Shown: positions 24,836 through 30,762 of the stretch, piece after piece
How the letters are laid out: each line of letters starts with the position of its first letter
Position numbering within the stretch: the stretch's first letter is position 1
Source of the DNA: a virus
Length of the DNA: 30,762 bases
IMG/VR virus record: IMGVR_UViG_3300025118_000085
Location: 1-30,762 of that record
Reading direction: 5' to 3' (one strand)
Translations under genes and position numbers: made by a program
Notes under the pieces: model-generated
Databases searched by the model: none
What the model saw: the letters and a program-made list of their open reading frames with translations, nothing else
What the model was told of the DNA's origin: nothing

Positions 24836-24844
24836 AAAAATAGA

Positions 24845-26380
24845 TTAGTTCAATAACATAAAGTTATTCGCACCTTGTGTAATTAAACATCTTTCTGTTA
24901 ACATGTGAATTTGCATCGCATCTAAAGCAGATGTAGCAGCTCCAACAGAACCAGTAACCCAAGTCTTGAAGTATCTGTTATCTGTTTGAGAAGCTCTATA
25001 ACGAACATGTAAGAAAGGTCGTTTAAGATTCTTTCCTAATTGTTGGTCATATACTGAAGATGTACCAGCTGGAATAAAAGCACCTCTAATAGCATTAGCA
25101 GCATTAGCAGCGTTAATACTACCTCTAGTGGCTTTATCATTTAGATATTTCCAATCAGTTTTGTAGAAATCGTAAGAACCTCTACGGAAACCTGAGAAAC
25201 CTAAATTAAGCGCCATGTCTTCTGAGTTACTGAATACTCCGTAAGAAGTACCACCAGCACCATAAGAATTCATTGAAGCAAGCATGTCATCCATTGCAAG
25301 AGCAGTAGCCCTATTAGCGAATATCATGTTTTCTTCAATAGCACCTTGGTTATCAAACTCAGCTAAAATAGCATCAAATTCAGCTAGATCAGTAGCTGCG
25401 TTAACACCAGTAACACCAGAACTCATATTACCTCTTTGTTCGATAGCTTCAAATAAACCTTCAGTACCAGCATCTCCCATTGTTGTGGCTGTAGTGTGTG
25501 GTAAAACATTAGTAGCACCATCAACTAAAGTGTTGGCAGCTGTTCTTGTTAACACACCTTCAATCATTGCCATTTCAATGTAATCAGCAAAGCGCATTCT
25601 AGTTTCACCTTCAGCTTTTAAATACCAAAGATATCCACCTGTTCCGTCTTCTCCAGTAACTTCAACCCAACCAATTCTAGCTGTATCAGAACCTGATACT
25701 TCGTAGAAATCTTTCATAATAATTGGTTTGTTAGTAAAAGACGTGAATTGTGGTTCGTTAGCTCCTCTAGAATCACTTGAAGTTGCTAAGACACCACCAT
25801 CTGGATAACTAGCAGCTTTAGAGAATTCAGAACCATAAACTAATATAGTTGTATCATTCGCGCCAGCAGTAGTTGCTAGTAAACCTGTACCAAGACCACC
25901 ATCGTCGTACGGTGCAACATCTACGTTAGCACTATTCAGTGTAGTATCTACAACTAAACATTTGAAAATACCATTTGCGTTAGCCACAATAACAGTATCA
26001 TTTGTTCTAATACCATGAGCAGCGCCAGCAGCGTTACCATCAATATCGTTACCTATAACGATTCTAGATGTTGCCCCTGAACCAGCATCGGCACCAGTAC
26101 CAGTAATTTGTCCTGTGTATGATAAATGTAATCTACCTTGTTCTGACCAAACTACTTGGTCTGAAGTCATAGATTCTTCAGCTCCTACTTGTGAAAGAAA
26201 TCCTGAAACTGTTCTGTTACCGAACACTTCAGCTTCTTTTTCCATAAGATCTGGTAAATATTGTTGTCCCCAGTTTGCGCTTGCAGCGGCTGTGGACGTA
26301 AAATCGATGTAGTTTGATGCGAGTGTCTGTTGTTGCGGTGACGGTACGCTATTTAAACTACCTCCGGGTGTAATTGCCAT
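24845..26380 (-). CDS. Major capsid protein, probably HK97 fold
   Basis: This 511-residue protein builds the head shell. The assignment rests on position (terminase, portal, scaffold, then this gene), on length, and on an unusual composition: Ala/Gly/Thr-rich, no signal peptide, no low-complexity tails, and the window's clearest terminator right behind it, as expected for the most abundant product. The N-terminal arm includes FGNRTVSGFLSQVGAEESM (about residues 52-70), followed by strands WSEQGRLHLSYTGQI, a central domain with NTLVDGATNVLPHTTATTM, and a C-terminal region with FKTWVTGSVGAATSALDAMQ. These look like an extended N-arm followed by the alpha/beta P and A domains of the HK97 fold, but I could not run a structure prediction. 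No prohead protease is visible in the window. The start is the ATG 21 bases after the scaffold gene, behind an A/T-only leader. Confidence 0.8.
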   Translation of the reverse strand: MAITPGGSLNSVPSPQQQTLASNYIDFTSTAAASANWGQQYLPDLMEKEAEVFGNRTVSGFLSQVGAEESMTSDQVVWSEQGRLHLSYTGQITGTGADAGSGATSRIVIGNDIDGNAAGAAHGIRTNDTVIVANANGIFKCLVVDTTLNSANVDVAPYDDGGLGTGLLATTAGANDTTILVYGSEFSKAASYPDGGVLATSSDSRGANEPQFTSFTNKPIIMKDFYEVSGSDTARIGWVEVTGEDGTGGYLWYLKAEGETRMRFADYIEMAMIEGVLTRTAANTLVDGATNVLPHTTATTMGDAGTEGLFEAIEQRGNMSSGVTGVNAATDLAEFDAILAEFDNQGAIEENMIFANRATALAMDDMLASMNSYGAGGTSYGVFSNSEDMALNLGFSGFRRGSYDFYKTDWKYLNDKATRGSINAANAANAIRGAFIPAGTSSVYDQQLGKNLKRPFLHVRYRASQTDNRYFKTWVTGSVGAATSALDAMQIHMLTERCLITQGANNFMLLN

Positions 26381-26401
26381 AATTTTGTAATTTTAAATTA
26401 A

Positions 26402-27604
26402 TTATTTTTGTTTAATTTTAAACTTGAAATCAGGAGAATTATCATCTAATACTCGCACTTTAATACCACCTGTTTCAATTTCACCATGGGCTTGCCTTGG
26501 ATCCATATTCACATTTTTGGCTTTAGCAACACTATCTTTCATAGCATCTGCTTTTCCTTGTTCATAAAAGTGGTTTGCAACAGTGTCAGCATTCATTGCT
26601 GTGTAAAGAGATTTATGATAACCTTTTGCGTCGTTCATCATGTTCTTTTTATCCAAAAACTTTTGGACAAAATTACCGATGTCACTTTGTTTTTCTTTTA
26701 CCTCATTAACATCTTTTACATTGAATCTAAACTTCTTTTCCCCGATGTTATATTCAAAACCTTTGAATTTATCATTAAAAACTTGATCAGTTTTTTGGGT
26801 AAAATTAGAATTTTGTGCATCCACTACTTTCTGATTTTCCTCAGATTCCTTGTTGTATCTATTAAAGAAATCCATAGCTTTTTGTTGTTCAGGAGTTAAC
26901 TTACTCCCAGCTTTGATATCTTCATAGTATTTGGACTTTTGCCCGTCCAGGTGGCTTTTAGCGCTGGCAACTTGCTCTTTTAACGCTAATTTTTTTCTAC
27001 GTATATCTCTTTCTTCATCTACATCTTCGTCGTAAGAGAACGTGTCTTCCATAAGGAAGTTAATTTCTTCTGTGTTTAAATGAGGTTTTGTTTGAGCGTA
27101 ATATTCTTTTAATAAAGCTTCATCATTTAAACCGCTATAATCTTGATTAAGTTTTACATAATCATTTATATCACCACCAGTTTCATCCATAAAATCCATT
27201 AACTTTTGAATATTCTCTGGTAATGGTTTTCCAGTAGTTTCAGTTTCGATAACAGCTTCTTCAACTTGCTCTTCTAGTTCTTCAACTTCTTCGCTTGTAA
27301 TCTCTTCTAAAATAGGTGTTTCAGTATTTTCTTCTGTAGATTGTTCAATAACCTCTTTTTTATCAGTCGTTTCTTCAATAGTCTTTTCTTGAACTTCCTT
27401 GGTTTCTGTGTTATCAACTGGCTGTTCATTTTCTTCCTTTTCTTTTGGTGGTTTACTTAAATCTACTTTTATTGCACCATCAGGATCGTTGCTAAACTTT
27501 TTCATTGATGGTTTTTTCTTTATTTTAATTTTTTCGACTGTATTGTCTACTTTTGGTTGTTCGGTAGTCTGTTCTACTACCTTTTCTTTTTTCTTCTTTG
27601 CCAT
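26402..27604 (-). CDS. Scaffold-like capsid assembly protein
   Basis: The 400-residue product is hydrophilic throughout. Residues 1-40 are basic and Lys-rich (MAKKKKEKVVEQ; KIKIKKKPSMKKF), 45-125 are very acidic with Glu/Thr/Gln runs, and 125-270 form a helical region containing NIQKLMDFMDETGGDINDYV, LLKEYYAQTKPHLN, DEDVDEERDIRRKKLALKEQ and KYYEDIKAGSKLTPEQQKA. A Lys-rich C-terminus follows. Such highly charged, coiled proteins between portal and capsid genes are typically internal scaffolds, and the DETGG...KPHLN layout is one I remember from phages of this kind. It would guide capsid assembly and leave or be cut before DNA entry. The ATG has a leader nearly identical to that of the 279-residue gene. 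It lies 30 bases after the portal gene. Confidence 0.75.
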   Translation of the reverse strand: MAKKKKEKVVEQTTEQPKVDNTVEKIKIKKKPSMKKFSNDPDGAIKVDLSKPPKEKEENEQPVDNTETKEVQEKTIEETTDKKEVIEQSTEENTETPILEEITSEEVEELEEQVEEAVIETETTGKPLPENIQKLMDFMDETGGDINDYVKLNQDYSGLNDEALLKEYYAQTKPHLNTEEINFLMEDTFSYDEDVDEERDIRRKKLALKEQVASAKSHLDGQKSKYYEDIKAGSKLTPEQQKAMDFFNRYNKESEENQKVVDAQNSNFTQKTDQVFNDKFKGFEYNIGEKKFRFNVKDVNEVKEKQSDIGNFVQKFLDKKNMMNDAKGYHKSLYTAMNADTVANHFYEQGKADAMKDSVAKAKNVNMDPRQAHGEIETGGIKVRVLDDNSPDFKFKIKQK

Positions 27605-27634
27605 AATATAATATAATAATAGTTAATAAAAAAT
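27605..27634 (-). repeat. AT-repeat leader, copy 1 (before the scaffold-like gene)
   Basis: The whole portal-to-scaffold spacer reads, on the minus strand, ATTTTTTATTAAC, then TATTATTATA, then TTATATT up to the ATG. It is a near copy of the leader before the 279-residue gene, about 2.8 kb downstream in the operon. There is no Shine-Dalgarno and no hairpin. Confidence 0.6.
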
Positions 27635-30043
27635 TTATCTAGGATCAAACGCACCTAAATCAAAATCTCCGGTAAGTGTATCATTACCTGCGGACTCAAA
27701 GTTTTTAGGTGGTTTTGCGTTATTTCTTTGATCAATCATCTCGCTTTGTTGAGATGCTTGAATTCTAGTTCTCTCGTCTTTACGATCTTCTTTTTCTCTT
27801 TCTTTAGCCGTGTTACCATCAACTTCAATACCTTTTAACTGCATATTGTATTGAAACTCTAGTTCCATTAATTGTTTCTTAATTTCAGCTTCTTGTGTTA
27901 ATTTTTGTACCTCTAAATCAGTTTTAATTTGTTCAAGTTCAGCTTGACTTTGTGTTATATTTTGTTGTTTTTGAATCTCCAACTGTGCTGCGGCTTGCTG
28001 AGTTTGCATATTAGCTTCTGCTTGAGCTTGTATATTTTGTTCTTGTATTAATTGATCTTTTTCTTCTTTTTTCTTTCTACGTATTTTTAAAACTTGATTT
28101 GCTAATTTAACATTCTTTATTTCTCTAACATCAATAGCATCTTCTAAATTTATATCTTGCTGAGCTATAGCTACTTGTATATTGTTTTCTAATAACATTT
28201 TCTCTTCCTCATCTGGTGACAACTCAATAAATATACCAAAATCATATAAATGCAAGTTCTTCATTTCGTCTAATGTAGCTACATTATGAGCGCCTATAGA
28301 TTGTATAAAAGCATTTGCTGTTGGGGAATATTCTAATATATCAGATATTCTAAGCGATAAACATTCTGCAACTTCAGTTGTTAAAAATAATCCAGATTGT
28401 AAAATATGTCTAGTAGCGGTATTTGAATTTGCTGCAGCTAGTTTTTGAACACCTACTAAAGCATTCTTATCTGGCATACTACCATCTCTAGCTTCGTTAA
28501 GACCAGTCACATCTCTAATCATTTGTAAGTAGTAATTATAATTACCAATTAAAGCTTGCATTTTATTACCACCACTTCCGCTTGTAATTTCTTGAATAGG
28601 AACTTTACCTGGATTCATATCACCGTCTTGAGTAAATGATCTTCCTATTACAGAACCAGTTTGGAAAAACATATTTAAAGCCTCTTGTGGATTATAATTT
28701 GTTCCATTACCTAAATCTATTTCAGCCAAACCATCAGCATCTAAATAAATTCCATCTGGAACCATTCTAGATAATACTTGCTGAAGTTTTAAATGTGTCA
28801 ATTGAATCATGTCAGCAAAACCTGTAATCCTACCAACTAATGATTCTATTTTTCCTTCATACATTCTAGGTGCACAAATAGCATAATTCATTTTAACCTT
28901 AGTAAAATCACTTTTAGGACGTAACATATTTTTAGCCATCTCCCATTTAAGTAGTTTTTCTGTACCAAGAATTAATGCACCTTCATAAAGACATTCTATA
29001 CTTCTTAATAATTTACTATAACCACCTTCTAAATTTTCTGGTGGATCAAAATTATCATCTTTAGGTATAATCTTATCAGCACCGCTACCCATCTCTTTAA
29101 CTTTATAAACCTCATTCATGTAGGTTTTATAGTTAAAATAAAGAACTTGAACTTTATTATCGTCTTCATCTTTATTGCGCATATTGGAATTATGATTAAA
29201 AGGTGTTTTTACTATTTCCTCTAAATCTTCGTGTTCCAAATGCGGGAATTGTTTAGCTAATTCATTTATTGGTATAGACTTTACTTCACCAACATAGTAT
29301 ATATCTTCAAAGTAAGGTGAATCTGTATGAGAATAAACTAAATTAGCTGGATCAACATAATCTATAGTAACACCTTCAGAGGTATTAAATCCAGTTTTTA
29401 CAGCACCAATACCTATAGTTGTTAAATCATAATAAAAACGTTTCTTTATTAATTCGTAATTATTTCCTTCCATTAATACTCGTATAGCCTGTTCTTCTGC
29501 TAATTCAACAGATTGCTTATAAGTTAATTGCATATGTAAATCTAACTCTTCCTCGCTTTCTGGCAACATTTCCTTGTCATTTTCATATAAGTCAATACCA
29601 AATGCTTCTGCAGCAAAATCATTTAACTCAACAGTACGCATGTCAGCTAATATAGATTCCATGTACTCAGTTCTCTTTTCTACACCGTAAGGATCTTGAG
29701 AATAAGCTTTAACATCATACATACGTTCTGTAATACCGTTTACAACTATATCTACAAATTTAGGTATAATAGGAACTGGTTTCCAATCTAAATTAAGATA
29801 GGACAAATCACCATTAATTGATAATTCATCCTTATATTTTTGGATAGACTGTTCGCCTCTAGCGTATAATCTTAAATTATGGAAGTTATTTTTATGTGTT
29901 ACGTGTCTATTACCTTGTCTATCATTATGGAACCACTCAGCCGCTATAGCTTTAGCAACCTTTAATCCATAATCGTAACTAAGTTTCTCTTGATCGCTAA
30001 CTACTTGACTTGGAAAATCTATATTTGCATTCTGGTGCGCCAT
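27635..30043 (-). CDS. Portal protein
   Basis: The 802-residue protein is the dodecameric portal at the DNA-entry vertex. The N-terminal third holds a block typical of crAss-like and related Bacteroidota phage portals: NLRLYARGEQSIQKYKDELS followed by LDWKPVPIIPKFVDIVVNG (about residues 54-102). Later parts include KKRFYYDLTTIGIGAVKTGF, which fits the portal wing, and NEARDGSMPDKNALVGVQKL around 500-520, which fits the clip/stem region. From about 610 to 770 it turns into a long Gln/Glu/Lys-rich coiled coil (runs such as QAQAEANMQTQQAAAQLEIQ), likely the barrel reaching into the capsid. The terminase stop is one base upstream of its ATG (TAA T ATG), so the two are translated together. Length is at the upper end for portals because of the coiled-coil extension. 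Family naming is from remembered pattern plus position. Confidence 0.85.
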   Translation of the reverse strand: MAHQNANIDFPSQVVSDQEKLSYDYGLKVAKAIAAEWFHNDRQGNRHVTHKNNFHNLRLYARGEQSIQKYKDELSINGDLSYLNLDWKPVPIIPKFVDIVVNGITERMYDVKAYSQDPYGVEKRTEYMESILADMRTVELNDFAAEAFGIDLYENDKEMLPESEEELDLHMQLTYKQSVELAEEQAIRVLMEGNNYELIKKRFYYDLTTIGIGAVKTGFNTSEGVTIDYVDPANLVYSHTDSPYFEDIYYVGEVKSIPINELAKQFPHLEHEDLEEIVKTPFNHNSNMRNKDEDDNKVQVLYFNYKTYMNEVYKVKEMGSGADKIIPKDDNFDPPENLEGGYSKLLRSIECLYEGALILGTEKLLKWEMAKNMLRPKSDFTKVKMNYAICAPRMYEGKIESLVGRITGFADMIQLTHLKLQQVLSRMVPDGIYLDADGLAEIDLGNGTNYNPQEALNMFFQTGSVIGRSFTQDGDMNPGKVPIQEITSGSGGNKMQALIGNYNYYLQMIRDVTGLNEARDGSMPDKNALVGVQKLAAANSNTATRHILQSGLFLTTEVAECLSLRISDILEYSPTANAFIQSIGAHNVATLDEMKNLHLYDFGIFIELSPDEEEKMLLENNIQVAIAQQDINLEDAIDVREIKNVKLANQVLKIRRKKKEEKDQLIQEQNIQAQAEANMQTQQAAAQLEIQKQQNITQSQAELEQIKTDLEVQKLTQEAEIKKQLMELEFQYNMQLKGIEVDGNTAKEREKEDRKDERTRIQASQQSEMIDQRNNAKPPKNFESAGNDTLTGDFDLGAFDPR

Positions 30044-30044
30044 A

Positions 30045-30762
30045 TTATTCTTTAATTATTTTAGACATACTACCTTTATTTTCATATTTAGAAATTTGTA
30101 TGTTTAATTTTGGTTTTTCTATTTTTGCGTTTGGAGCATATAAATGTCTATTGTTAGCCATAATAGCTAAACCTGAACTAATTGTTGCGTCAAACTTTGT
30201 ACGTTTAGTTATATCAAATCTAGTCCAATCATTTAATAGATCATTAAAATATAAATCTCCAAATGTTCCATCTTGTTGCATGCCTACGTGATCTTGTATA
30301 TACATTTCAATAGCAGCGGCGTGGGCTTGTTTTATATCTTCACTAGAGTTTGGAATTCCTCCAACTTCTTTTTCTGCTACAGATAATTTGTTCCATACTT
30401 TGTCTGGTCTATTCATACTAAACCCTCTATAACCTCTTCTTCTTAGATAATAAAGTAATCTAGGTTTATTATTCTCGCAAAGTATTGGCATTCCGTAAAA
30501 TACTATAGCCATTAAAACATCCTCAAAAAATATTTCAGCCGTAGGTGGTCTTGATAGGTATTCTAAAAAGAAGCTGTTCGCAGGAGCGTCCTCCATACTA
30601 AACCTGGTTAGGCCGTGTAATGCTCCTTTAGAACCTTGTCCATCTACGGTTCCTGATATATCATAAGAATCGCAACCAAACGCTCCCATGTGTTCATTAC
30701 CAGGATATTTTATACCATTTTTAAGTACCACTCTATTTTGTAATTCAGTTTTTGGAACCCAA
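30045..30762 (-). CDS. terL: Terminase large subunit, C-terminal nuclease domain (5' part beyond the window)
   Basis: This is the end of the packaging motor gene. The reading frame stays open to the right edge; ten further in-frame codons (WVPKTELQNR) precede the GTG at 30731, so that GTG is not the true start and the ATPase domain lies outside the window. The nuclease domain has an RNase H-like layout: GAFGCDSYD supplies the first metal-binding Asp, IFFEDVLMAIVFYGMPIL with its Glu and hydrophobic strand comes next, followed by ENNKPRLLYYLRRRGYRG, and RTKFDATISSGLAIM gives the last catalytic Asp near the C-terminus. The domain cuts the concatemer during packaging. It is followed after one base by the portal ATG, the normal terminase-portal order. 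The assignment is strong. Confidence 0.87.
   Translation of the reverse strand, partial: WVPKTELQNRVVLKNGIKYPGNEHMGAFGCDSYDISGTVDGQGSKGALHGLTRFSMEDAPANSFFLEYLSRPPTAEIFFEDVLMAIVFYGMPILCENNKPRLLYYLRRRGYRGFSMNRPDKVWNKLSVAEKEVGGIPNSSEDIKQAHAAAIEMYIQDHVGMQQDGTFGDLYFNDLLNDWTRFDITKRTKFDATISSGLAIMANNRHLYAPNAKIEKPKLNIQISKYENKGSMSKIIKE

Noticed and set aside
26486-26899. Plus-strand frame of 137 codons opposite the scaffold-like gene
   Set aside because: Its Phe/Ile/Leu-rich product mirrors Lys/Glu/Asn codons on the other strand, and nothing around it suggests a rightward transcript.
30045-30731. Terminase fragment starting at GTG 30731 as a complete 228-residue gene
   Set aside because: The frame is open for ten more codons to the window edge and the domain lacks the ATPase half, so the GTG is internal.
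1-30762. tRNA genes, CRISPR arrays, insertion sequences or attachment sites
   Set aside because: No cloverleaf, spaced direct repeats, transposase frame or terminal inverted repeats were seen; nearly all bases are in the late genes.

Overview
The window is an AT-rich stretch (by eye about one third G+C) of a tailed-phage genome. It holds the virion-assembly module. All 15 genes I can support lie on the minus strand, so transcription runs from the right edge to the left edge. Gene order, conserved sequence blocks and Shine-Dalgarno-less, A/T-rich leaders point to a short-tailed (podovirus-like) phage of a Bacteroidota host, probably marine or aquatic, with a crAss-like head-and-neck block. The lineage is inferred from remembered family patterns, not from a database search. 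I see no tRNA, integrase, transposon, CRISPR array, polymerase or plus-strand gene.

Layout in transcription order. Head block: the C-terminal nuclease domain of the terminase large subunit (cut by the right edge), portal, scaffold-like protein, major capsid protein, a 279-residue protein of unknown role, and a 55-residue CGC-motif protein. Neck and tail block: a 241-residue ring/connector protein, a 382-residue connector with a fibre-like N-terminal module, a 1946-residue tail stabilisation/muzzle-type protein, a 1081-residue tail fibre or adhesin with a DUF1566-like domain, and a 132-residue small protein. Ejection block: 216- and 437-residue internal virion proteins, then a 3204-residue giant protein carrying a zincin-type HEXXH metallopeptidase motif and a complete HAD-phosphatase motif set. 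Last, a gene with an obvious Sec signal peptide runs off the left edge.

The logic is that of a complete particle: motor and portal package DNA, scaffold and capsid build the head, ring proteins and the large tail protein close the vertex, the adhesin contacts the host, and the internal proteins are probably injected with the DNA. Genes are packed tightly, often with 1-nt spacers (stop-T-ATG) or a TAATG overlap. Two intrinsic terminators interrupt the operon, after the capsid gene and after the 279-residue gene, and probably shape stoichiometry. The most unusual items are the giant multi-domain ejection protein, the secreted protein next to it, and a competing-hairpin arrangement at the second terminator. 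No stretch longer than 300 bases lacks a gene; the longest non-coding gaps are about 50-75 bases.
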